Below, piece by piece: positions 39,700-50,185 of a stretch of DNA of 64,000 bases. The notes below the pieces were generated by a model. It was not told the origin of the DNA. It saw only the letters and a program-made list of their open reading frames with translations, and did not search any database. The stretch spans positions 5,944,424 to 6,008,423 of the forward strand of contig CM067354.1 of the NCBI GenBank assembly GCA_034190875.2, read 5' to 3'. Every line of letters begins with the position of its first letter. The stretch's first letter is position 1. This stretch comes from Urechis unicinctus. Its lineage: Eukaryota > Annelida > Polychaeta > Xenopneusta > Urechidae. Made by a program: the position numbers and the translations under genes.

Positions 39700-41250
39700 A
39701 AATCCATGTGCTTACACTGTCAGCCTTAATTCTGGTCCTGCCATCCGCCCACCCCTTTCTTCTAACCGCGCCTTAAATGGATTATTCACAACCAGTTTAG
39801 CTTCCTTGCCAAGATATTTTAATGATGAAGGAACAAATAACTAGCTTACCTGAACAAAGAATTGTGCCCCATTTAGTAGGTTATGCTCTACATGTTCATC
39901 GAGGCTGATGTAAAGCAGATCACTGAAAACGGAGGTATATCAGTTGTTTTTAAATAAGGCTTTATGGCGGACAGTAGTTCCGAAGAATCTATCTATATAA
40001 GGGGCTTTGTTGTCGTTCGCCAGTATTTGGATTACAAAAGCCGACAGTAGACGTTTGACGTTGTATAATGTATACGGTCTTCGGTAATAATTCGGACATC
40101 ATGCGGTTTGGGTTAGCCTCACAAATTGCGTCGATGTCATTTTCGACGTATAAATGAATGTTGGTGCTAGATAATGATGTACCAGGTTGTATAGATAGTA
40201 TTGGTGGCAATGTGATCATCAGAAGCTTGACCGGCAAGTAAAAAAATACCTGACGCTTTACAATGCATATCTTGAGGCAACGATATTAACTGATCCTCAT
40301 AGGATAACAACATTTATATCCCTTCAAATATTGCGATTCGCTTGTTTGATCAAAGCTCAATGGCAATTATTTGCACCATTTCGCGATCTATGCTCGTGAA
40401 GCCACTGTTTAACACGTTACCATTGGCACGAACAGCGTTAGTAAGACATTGAATAGATTATTAGCACTAAGTGGAGGATATGAGTGACGGAATTTTCGTA
40501 ATGTTTTAGCAGATGCTAACGGAGAAATAATGCTCATTGGCCTGCCTCAAGAGATGTATGTTTGTAGATGGATAATCAGGTCATACGCTTTCAAACATTG
40601 GATGCCTCGTGCGTTTTTCGGAATCAATATCGTAGTAGGCGAGCGGCCCGGAAAGTACTACGTGCTGGAATACAGTGTTAGCATTCAAGCCATGCATAGA
40701 TACTTGGTTGATTATTAGTACAGCAGAATTTTGGGCTAATTTCGCTCACATAACTATGTCTCAATTTACTCTGACAAGCCATCAAGCAGTCATCGGTATC
40801 CGAATTTGGCATGCTTATCTCTTCATCAAGCTGCTCCTACGTCGCATAAATCATTAGTACCCTGTCAGTCTGGAGATGGACTGTCATTGAACTGAAGCAT
40901 GTAAAACTAGATTTTGCACGCATAGATGGCGTATCATTTTTACCAGATAAATGCAGGTTATTTCCTGCAAACGTGAGTTTAATCCAAACAACACCGGCTG
41001 AACTACTAGACAGTATCAGAGAAGCAAATATGGGTGGCTTGATTTTCATAATGACATGCTTGCAAAAAGGAGAAATTTAGCTCATGGACCTGTCTCCAGA
41101 GGTGCCTGCAGATAAATAATATGGTCACACGATTTCCAACATTCGGTTATTCATAGTTTTATCAGAAGCGATTTCGCGGCATCATGCTGCCAGAACGCTG
41201 CTACATGCAATTGTTTGGTAATGATGCTCTCCCCAAACGTGTCGGGCTTA
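39700..41250. repeat. Three diverged repeats of about 550 bp
   Basis: Three stretches near 39900, 40445 and 41005 resemble each other at a spacing of about 545-560 bases. The shared core pattern is 'ggctgaN..gtatcagagaag..ggtggcttgattttcata' at the third, with counterparts at 39902-39955 and 40440-40500. The second and third also share the next 130 bases (40530-40680 and 41080-41215). Open frames of 62-82 codons occur on both strands, including a run without stops on the plus strand at 40849-41077. None keeps its frame in the neighbouring copies. Divergence is high, so boundaries are approximate. Confidence 0.45.
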
Positions 41251-41650
41251 TTAAAGAGACCTTCTAGGAGTGAAGAGTAAAGTCCTGATTCACTTGTTAC
41301 ATTGCTGCCATATTAAAACATATGGTACTACGTTACTGTTTATGCAAACATAACCTATTCCCTCTTAGTCCGTTTGCCTCATCCGACTCTATTCATTGAC
41401 TGAATCGGTTATGACTGAATAGGATATGCAGTATGTGTTCCCCATCTAATTTAATTGGAACATGTCTGATGACAATTACGGTGAATTAACAATATGTGTT
41501 AGAGGAAGATTGTAAGTGGCTATCTGTGCGCTTTCATATTGCTACCTACTGCGATAACTTTAATCGCGTATAAGTAATTATTCCTCATAGTGTTTTATCT
41601 TCCATCATTCCATCAAGCAGCAACTAGTTTTTGGTAGAAATACTGAGCTG

Positions 41651-42154
41651 TTGCTGCATTATACAGCTGCATTACAACGATATACAATACAGCGTTATCA
41701 TGAAATTAAAGGGCAGGTGCGAAAGTCCATTGTAAAATCGACAACCCAAGCCACCTGTTTAAGCATTAGAACGGCGTCGTATTGCATTATTCATCATGAT
41801 CAAATACAAATACAATGCGCGATGAAAACAAAAGACCTATTTGAAGTGTTCCGATTGTCACACCATCGTTTTGCTTTGTGCGGCAAGTCAAAGTACAATT
41901 GAATGCAACGTTTTGCTAACTTTCGTCGGACTTGGATAACGGCAATGATTTTAAAACAATGTATGACTCATAGGCAGTGGATAAATGTTCATAAGCTTGC
42001 AATGACTGAAATTATTAACGAATCCAAGGAAGTTGTCGTCGCAAACTATAGACATGGTCAGGTCAAACTTGTGAGCTCTAAGACGTCATGTGTGAGCATT
42101 ACTGACCTAATGAAGGCGCAACAAAGGCATAATTTGGATATGCTGTTCAACTAG
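41651..42154 (+). other. 168-codon open frame broken by one TGA, unrecognised
   Basis: Two 83-codon frames are contiguous in the same phase, separated only by a TGA at 41900-41902, so one substitution would distinguish a 167-residue open frame from what is seen. The first codon is TTG rather than ATG. The conceptual product has no domain I recognise, and I found no second copy in the window for testing conservation. It could be an eroded exon or chance; the overlapping and neighbouring frames of 60-80 codons show that chance frames are common here. Confidence 0.12.
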
Positions 42155-42489
42155 GATCGATATATGATGAAAGCAACCAAAGCACTTACGAATTTGATGC
42201 ATCATGACTTTGAATCAGCATCGTCGGGTGTTGCACAGTACTTCTGATAACTGGTATTATGATTATATCAAACAATAGCAATAGCTATGTTTCATCTGTA
42301 TTAATATATAGAGCCTCAAGTTTAGACGTATTGACTAGTATTATATGTATATTTTTATCGTGAGCCGACGTAGGTTTTTTCACAAGAAAGTTACAAATGA
42401 AATATCCGACATACCGGCTGGTTCGTAATAGGCTATTTGAAATTTGCCCGGATGACTTCATTCATTGTTCAAGCATCGTTGACATAATG

Positions 42490-43730
42490 CTTCAGGTATT
42501 TATTTTCGCTAGCGGGTTGCCATGATTTCATCCTGTCAAGAAAGAGTAAAAATCACTTAACCACTGGCAGACCGCTTCATAATTAAATGATAGCACTTTG
42601 TGCCTTTCATAAATTTCTATTCAATTGAATGTGCTAGGGATCGCAGTTACGTTATTTCATTCGACAACAAGCGTCTACGAGTGAAACCATTTTGAAATCT
42701 CCGTATGGCACAAAATCTTTTAAATTCTTGAACTCACCCGAATGTAAGAATGTAATCTATCCATTTTCATCTATGCGTTAGCATATCCTCACAATTGACA
42801 CAGGCCTAATATGTTAGTCGCTTACATTGATCCATCTCTGTGGCCAACACCGAAGTATAAACAACAGGCTATAACAGTCAAACGAATGATAGACGGAGTA
42901 AGTAGAGTCGGCGATGATTTTCCATCAGTAGATAATCGCTGGAGATTCATGCCCAACTTCACGTGGGGTGGCAATTCGTAAGCATGAAATGTAAACAGGT
43001 GACCGTTAAATATTAGATTGAACTGTTTACTCACGTTTGTTGTTCACATAGCATAACATAATGCAACAAGGAAAATTGTCGGAAGACGAAGGGGTCAAAT
43101 CCAATTATGACTGATTCAAAAATGGTAAGATCATTTAACAGCGAATTATTCAGTACGAGTATTGGATTTTTTGTTTTGACAGAACAGATAAATTTGTTAC
43201 AGGCATGATCTTTTTAGATCACTGTTGTTCATGGTACAATTATATAAACAGGAATTCTATTCCATCGCGTTCATAAGTCGTTCCTGGATAGCATAATCCG
43301 ATGATACAATACCCCTGTTATAGAGTCACACTAGGTAGGCACCATCTGCAAAGGCGAGAAACCAGGTGTGTCCGGCAAATATTGCTGGTGACCACCAAGG
43401 TCGACACCATAATTAGTTTCTATGTAGTGGCTAGCTGATTATTTTCCACTCAGTTGCCTTCTCAACTGGTGCTAAACCTGTTGGCGTACAATGCTATTAT
43501 TTTCCAGCGTTATGATTCCGGAACAAAATGAACGTGTACAGATGCAAGAAATAACAACAGCAAGGGTTATGAAAGATGATTTACTTGCTATATTTATCTG
43601 TTAAGCGTTCAATGTCTTTATATAAACAATGGAGTACTGTGCAAAAGGCTCTACCTTGATTGAAATTACTAGGGCTATGACAAAACTTGCGACGATATAA
43701 CAACGTCCATTTCCACTAACGTGCTATAGA
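42490..43730. repeat. A/B-type fragments, diverged
   Basis: 42640-42700 matches 17590-17650 and 50740-50800 ('gcagttacgttatttcattc' type, then 'gacaacaagcgt'). 42955-43090 matches 17830-17920 and 50985-51080. 43450-43720 matches 18890-19060 and 51700-51860 ('ttggcgtacaatgctatta' type). The order is that of the A2 module with segments missing. No gene is supported. Confidence 0.6.
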
Positions 43731-45700
43731 TTATTCGGTATAGAAGGCTATGCATCTCCCAAGAGAAAGGGATGCTGGATAAATATCTATCATCAGGCAA
43801 AATTGCACCTACAAGAAATCATAGGGGTGCCGAGTTCAACTAACTGCGTTATATTATAGCGCCCAGACAAATTGCGGCCATGACACCTATGAAGAAGGTC
43901 ATCCGAAAATCTAAAATCTGTGCCTTGGTTCACCGACAACAAGGAAGATAAGGGGAGCTCAACTTGTTGCACATACCGACGTGCAAGCAGGGAACATGGA
44001 CGAAAGTGTTTGAAATATCAAAAATATCGTTTTGACACAAAGCATGTATTCGTATAGCCCTGCATACCGACGACCATTTCATCTTATCGTCGACGTCAAT
44101 AAAGGCGCTAGTAATTGCAGTCGGATGGGCGAAAGCTTGAAAGTCCTTCAACACATTGATTGTCATGAACATGAAAGGAATTGTGGCCATCGGCTGATAT
44201 GATGTAAGGACGTAACGGGTTGCTAACGATAGAACACGCATGATTAATCATGACAACCAAATGTTGGCGCGACAGCATGGCAGTCGGTGAACCACGTCAC
44301 AGCTCCAAGACCACCGAATTCCGGTATATCTTCTTTGCAGGTATCAGGACCGTGTAATTCACATAACTTCCATATAATGTTTACGGAAATGGACGAGGTG
44401 ATATCGTCGTCGATTCGGTCATAGATTGTAGTACCACAATGCCTTTAAGGCATCAAACATTGACATACTTATACCATTATACAAGTTGCGTTTGTCTATA
44501 ACTTTGTTTATCGTTTCCTCTGGTTGCAATGTAATATAATTATAAGACAGCGTATAATGGAAACATCCTGCCTTTCTCTCAGTGGTCCGTTGTCTGTTAC
44601 TGCGTGTCGTAAGGCAGGGCCATATCCTCAACACATGACTTTGGGCAGCATTTAATCTTCTTTTAATGTTTTGATGATCATGCAGACATTGTCGTAGAGG
44701 CGATAAATGGGGTCTTGTTTATCACACTGAGCGTTTAAAGACCCCATGTTATGGATGTTCGTCACAGTGATGAACAGCTAGAGGCAATGCGGCGTGATGA
44801 AATACTGTCGTCAAACTGCAATGCAGGCATCCAAGCGAATGCAACACCACCATTCCAGCCAACATCGATTTGTACGAATCTAGAATACTGATTGACAACT
44901 AAGCCATCTTTGTCTGTAAAATGACATAACTTGGGGAGCTTGTTTCATTCCACGATATTGCTTCACCACCTTACCAATCGAGGAACAAAGCCTATATATA
45001 TTACAAGCGAAACAGTCCCAAAGCCATCTGCTTATAAACATTCCAACAAATGCAAACTATTCGTTAGAACAACAACCCTAAGCGCAAAGATAAGCGGATG
45101 CGCACAATAAAGCAGAAAGGAAATATCATGATTGGCTCCCATACGCATTTTGATATCGACAATGCCGTGGTTAATTACTTCTGAAGTAAGAGATGAATAT
45201 AATTCCTGATAATATTTGTTTGTATCTGCGACGTCAACGTTATTTTGTGCCTCATATTTTACTGTGAACATATTCGCAGAAATGTATGGCTTTAATGTCT
45301 GATCAACCACGTTACGGCTGAAATCCAACTATCTGTTAGAAATAGGATTATTAAGCCATTGAATATATTGGTCATTGTACCGTTGTCAATCAATATCTTC
45401 AAGATCTTATTATTTTTCCCAGCGAATTGTATGCAGACGCGAGGTGTCAACTCATGGCACAAGCTGCTTTTCTACCATGACAAAACGACCAGGAACCAGC
45501 ATTGACCTCATCGCCTCGTCATTTGACTGGATATTGCAATTTTAAATATTATCTCTCCTAAAGGGCTCGAAAATGAATTGCATTTGATTTTGCTTCCAGA
45601 GCTTGGTTTGTAATAGCCTTCGTCTATGCGGCTATTGCCAACTACGGGTCATTAATTAGGCTTGAATGATTTCGATCAAATGAAACTGTCACTGTTGGTT
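43731..45700. other. Gene-free stretch with weak array similarity and an M remnant
   Basis: 44260-44480 weakly resembles 19420-19660 and 48786-48960. An M sub-module remnant sits at 44765-44865. Minus-strand open frames of 103 codons (43930-44241) and 98 codons (45032-45328) have no recognisable domain. Confidence 0.4.
44707..44747. repeat. Perfect 10-bp inverted repeat with 21-base loop
   Basis: ATGGGGTCTT at 44707-44716 is the exact reverse complement of AAGACCCCAT at 44738-44747. It is a potential hairpin or cruciform in a gene-free region. No T-run follows, and nothing indicates a function. Confidence 0.8.
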
Positions 45701-45779
45701 TCAGATGGCACTATTATTCACATTATGTATCTTTACTTGCATTAGTTTGTCACAGCTTATATGTCGAATGGATGACGTT

Positions 45780-46176
45780 CGTCAAACTACAGTAGAAGCT
45801 TACCTTTTCTGTATTAGATAACGTCATTATTGCCTCCATTATATCAAATGCTGCAAGCTCGTAGCTACCGGAACGAGGAAACCTAGGTAATTAAAACTCT
45901 CGTCGTTGCATTCTCCTGTTCGCCTACATTGTTTGTTAACGAGGGTGCTTCATCATTCTGCATTTCCTCGAGCTGTGCACCATAATGACTGCCAGCCATA
46001 AAATAAAACCTTTCAACACTGTGTTTGATGATAAGAGACAAATTAATTCATATAACTGCAGCAGGACGCGATTAATCCTTTTCGCGATCGCTCGTATGTG
46101 ATAATCTTATACAACATTGAGTCTCTCTATAAAACAGATTACTGCGCTTCAAATAAAGAAATATGTAATCGGTATA

Positions 46177-46263
<87 letters not shown>

Positions 46264-47420
46264 ATTTATATATATATATATATATATATCTATATATATA
46301 TATATATATACCTATATATATACCTATATATATATGAACATACATATATACATATATGTATATACTTATGAACATAGATTTATTTCATATTTATACATAT
46401 AAACATACAATGATATATATATATTTAAATTTATGTATATATATATATATACATATATATTTATATATATATACATATTCACATTGATATGCATATTTAT
46501 ATATAGATGTATAAAAGTGCCTATATATATTAATATATATTGTTATATATTAATAAATACATACATATATTGAAATGTATACCACCATATTAATTAGAAT
46601 ATAATGTAAATTGGTACCCTGTACGACCCATATTTGATTTACTGGTGTGAGTCGTCCAACCATTTCTTAGCACTGATTACAGATATTATGGAACAGCAGC
46701 GTTTAAATAAGCGAATTATATTTGGTGAAAAAGGAAACTTTATGTTTTGTTCTCCATTATTTGTGATGTGTTACTTTAATATGAGATCCATTTGAATTAC
46801 GAGGTTGATATCAGTGCTCCTATGCTGCTGTGAAATAATATGACAAAAACAAGCATATCTATGGTAACTAGTTCTTGTTCATTTAATTCTATATCACATA
46901 AACTATTTTGTGGCAATCCCTGCTGTTCGCCATAGCAGCAGTCCATTTGTTACTAGACAATTGTCGCACTTGCCTTGATTGACTTACCATAAACGGCAAG
47001 GTGGAAAAACATAAAGGGTGTGGTATTGATCGCATGTAAGCCCAGTGGCTAAGATTTGAATAACTTTATTCATGCCAATCGTAGTGAAAACACTTTGCCT
47101 GGCCTGCGATTTATAGCCAGTGGTGGCGGTAATGCAAAGCGCAAGGGAATATGGCGTGATAATGCATTGTCATCAAATAAGAGTAACGATCAGCCAGAAC
47201 GAATATTGTAAGATCGGTAATTTGAATACGCGATTTATGTATGGACATTAACTCAACGTAAGAAGTAAAGCATACGCAATATAGCCTGATAATTGAAATA
47301 AGGATTTTTTCGTAAAACAAATGCTAGGTATATGTTTCGTTTTGTCATTGTGATATTGACGAAATGATCCCGACATATGGCCCAAGTTAGTGTAAGAAAC
47401 GAATAACATCACTAAAACTG
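45780..47420. repeat. Partial B-type right half, interrupted by a TA-rich tract
   Basis: 45780-46040 aligns with 5120-5410 and 28690-28900 ('gaaacctaggt', 'cctcgagctg', 'tgccagccataaaata'). 46700-47410 aligns with 5750-6450, including an M sub-module at 47105-47205. The TA-rich tract 46173-46571 lies between the two halves at a position where the other B copies have none. Confidence 0.65.
46173..46571. repeat. (TA)n-rich tract, about 400 bp
   Basis: Starts as a pure TA run and grades into interrupted TA/TACA/TTTA sequence to about 46571. It is independent of the tract at 1841, since it sits at a different point in the B-type module. Confidence 0.95.
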
Positions 47421-47509
47421 TTACAAATAACATTAAGAATAGGATTATTTTATTGTCTCTTTATTGCCTTGTGCTTGACGCGTTACATTGGAATATCTAG
47501 TACAGTGAT

Positions 47510-47693
47510 ATGGTGCGGTGGTACGGTAGACTAGTCCGGTGGTACAGTTGTGTAGCACGGAAGTACAGTACGGTAGTACAGAACGGAAGTACAGTACGAT
47601 AGTACAGTACGGTAGTACAGTACCGTAGTACAGTAAGGTAGTACAGTACGGTTGTACAGCACGGTAGTACGGTACGGTAGTACAGTACGGTTC
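47510..47693 (+). repeat. 13-bp GTAC-rich minisatellite
   Basis: About ten clear units of consensus ACGGTAGTACAGT from about 47556, with looser units before. Variants include ACGGAAGTACAGT, ACCGTAGTACAGT and AAGGTAGTACAGT. Because 13 is not a multiple of three, the array cycles through the frames. This gives a spurious repetitive 88-codon open frame on the minus strand (47531-47797), which I reject as coding. It lies within a stretch of about 480 bases inserted into an M-adjacent part of a B-type module. Confidence 0.95.
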
Positions 47694-47807
47694 AACACCC
47701 TGGGAACATAAGATAGGTCACATAGGTATATCTGTAGGCTAAAAATTACGAAGTACATGGCTTCGTCTTCCAATGATAGCAAATAACCTTCTCGCACGCA
47801 TCAAGTC

Positions 47808-47903
47808 GTGACGTCATGCTTTGACCCATTCCCTGCCATCCGTTACATCGAATTTGTGACGTCACACATTTACCCCATTTCCTACCGTCCGTTACAAAGA
47901 CAA
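47808..47903 (+). repeat. 48-bp direct repeat, two units, each beginning with GTGACGTCA
   Basis: Units start at 47808 and 47856. Both begin 'gtgacgtca', a palindromic TGACGTCA core, and contain 'cc.t.ccgtccgttac'-like ends. By eye about 75-80% identical. This could be part of a small inserted element together with the neighbouring minisatellite. Confidence 0.8.
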
Positions 47904-49042
47904 TCTTTGGGTGTGCTCTTGCTGGGAACGACTAATTTTGCTACTGGTTAATTAAATCAATGTATGTTAACATAAATTATTTAACATGATCACATCATTA
48001 CACAGTCTTATAATTCATAAAGTTGGTGTTTCTATGTAACAAGCATTTATGGAAGTTATAGAAGATAAATCGGTAGCGTTTTAAAACAGATTAATGTGTA
48101 GACAAACAGTTGGTGATAACTGGCACGGCAATAAATGTATGATAGAATAAGACATTTCTAGAAACAACATTATGTATAATTCTATTTGACAACGGATATA
48201 TAGCCTGCATTCTTCCTTCTCCCATCATGTTGAACCTTGTAAAATGATTTAGGTCATTTCTTTACGTTGCGACCTTGCAGTCCATTCGAGTGTTGATATC
48301 CTCTGAAACAATTAAAATATTCATACGTATTGACCACGGATGTATAGGTCAGTGCTGCTATGAGGATGGAGTTGTCAGCTTTTAGTTATCAATACAAATG
48401 TAATAGCTAAATTTTATATATAACACTAATTACATGACAATGACATGATCAGCCATTGCCCGCTGTGCATTTTGGCAAACTGCCCGACAATAAAGCACGA
48501 GATTACCACTGTAGGCTCTTGTAGTACACCGGTAAATTATCATACTTCATGTTATAATGAATACAATGATTGGCTTCTCTGCACAAAGAGAATCATATAA
48601 AATAAATGGATGCTTAGTTCGATTACGGAAACACATACAAGATCAGCTCTTAGGTCTGTCGAGAGGCGTCAGTTTTTAACCAATTAAGTCACTAATCAAA
48701 TCATGTGGTGTAGGCCGGCTCAAACCGAGAACTTGAACAATGTTTATAGTCGGTATTGGGTATCCAAGAAGGCTATCCAATTTCCTGAGAGGAGCGAATG
48801 CTAGCTAAATTTCTGTGGTCATATACAATGGTTCCTAGAAATGTGTAATTCTACTTCCCCGGTTATAATATAAACATGTGAGTGTCAATGGACAAGGTAA
48901 AAGCTCGGCGATCTTACCATATCTTGTATTAGCACAATGCGTTTAAGACATTCGACATTTACATCTCTTAGTGACGATAAAGAGACCAAACTCTTTTTAT
49001 GACGATTTGGATTATTGAAGAGACCAAACTGGCTCTTTTAAA

Positions 49043-49106
49043 GCGTATGCTTGCATTTAACACTTAAGTCTTATTACTTCTCATGTCGTTGTGCAAGGGA
49101 TAACAA
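49043..49106 (+). repeat. 64-bp direct repeat, left unit
   Basis: Runs from 'gcgtatgcttgcattt' to 'caagggataacaa' and recurs almost exactly at 49296-49359 with one clear substitution. The spacing is 253 bases. The intervening sequence holds a short (TA)n run (49113-49135) and an A-like block near 49220. Near identity in such an old background indicates a recent local duplication. Confidence 0.9.
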
Positions 49107-49295
49107 TCCATTAATATATATATATATATATATATCTCATGTTTTAAAACGATTCACTGTGAGTAACTTTATGCCTATTTTTTTCTTGTTGTTTGTTATC
49201 CAGAGACGCCTAAGTCCATAAGCTTTGTATTGAGGCCATCCCGCCGTCTATCCCATATTATTTACTCTCGTCGATTGTGCGGCATTTACTGTACC

Positions 49296-49359
49296 GCGTA
49301 TGCTAGCATTTAACACTTAAGTCTTATTACTTCTCATGTCGTTGTGCAAGGGATAACAA
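49296..49359 (+). repeat. 64-bp direct repeat, right unit
   Basis: Second unit of the pair at 49043-49106, in the same orientation. It leads straight into C-type sequence ('caatcaccaacagcca'), whereas the left unit leads into the (TA)n run. Confidence 0.9.
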
Positions 49360-50010
49360 CAATCACCAACAGCCATCAAGCGCCGTATCTATCTTGTGTT
49401 TGATTCACGAGGTGCTGTGTTTTTCATGATTGATAGAGCTGCAACGTCAGGTCGGGGGGCAAAAAGGTACGAAAACAGGGACTGTCAATATTCAATGTAG
49501 CATTATTGTGCAAGATAAAGCCTTTTTGCGCTGTGCGTTTAGTCATCGAAATTGTTCCTAGCTGTTGAATCATACATTTGTTATAGCCCTTGCGATTCTC
49601 TAAATGACCATGTAAGTTTCACATTTGTTTCCAATGATGGTCATCGAGATATTTCCTCCCAGACATAACTGGAGAAAAATGGGGTTAGTGGCCAGTTCGG
49701 ACACTGTACATGACGTCAACCTGGCCCTTACAGTATCTTGTCAACCACGGGATATTTGCAGATTTAACGTTCATGAAAGGAGATCCCATCAACGCTTCAT
49801 ATGCCTTGAAGCATAAATGTTAATACTTATTCAGTAAAAACAAGTGTGCCATTGACCTTTTCTTGTACTATGCGTAAATAGATATTGACACATGTTATAT
49901 GAAAAGGAACCAGCATGTCAGAGCGAGCCTGTAAGCATTGATATTCTCCTTGTTGTCATATCAAGAGCACTTGGCAGTATCAAAGAAATGCATGCAAAGG
50001 TCTCGCATAC
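49360..50010. repeat. C-type module (diverged copy)
   Basis: Matches 13575-13940 and 30440-30790 in order: 'caatcaccaacagcca', 'gattcacgaggtgctgtgtt', 'gatcccatcaacg' near 49786, 'aaacaagtgtgccattgacc' near 49838, and 'gcattgatattct' near 49935. Small open frames here are not conserved in the other copies. Confidence 0.65.
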
Positions 50011-50185
50011 ACAAATATCATTGTTAATCGTTTACGTTGAAAAAAAACCCCCTGTTCTTACCCTCCGTGATCCATTGTATTCAAATGGATAGTCGGAAGT
50101 GGTGGAGGGTAAACAATCTGTTTACCGTGAGTTGCAACTCGTATGCGGGGACGATAAAATCCTGGTAGTTGAATCAAAGAGCTAA

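Larger units (their letters stand above)
47904..49370. other. Gene-free stretch: B-type remnant, then diverged sequence
   Basis: 47898-47960 resumes the B-type module ('acaatctttgggtgtgctc' against 'acaatcattaggtgtgctt' at 29999). 48786-48960 weakly matches 19420-19660. No open frame of interest was found. Confidence 0.45.

Noticed and set aside
39845..40260. Splice-donor-like sites on the minus strand (CAG/GTAAGC near 39850 and CAG/GTATTT near 40250) beside open frames
   Set aside because: Such short matches are common by chance. No matching acceptors with conserved exons were found, and the frames shift between the local repeats.
47531..47797. Repetitive 88-codon open frame on the minus strand
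   Set aside because: Produced by the 13-bp minisatellite, whose period is not a multiple of three. It is not a structural repeat protein.
49043..49359. 64-bp direct repeats read as miniature LTRs
   Set aside because: They lack TG..CA ends, a primer-binding site, a polypurine tract and a flanking target-site duplication, and the interior is only 189 bases.
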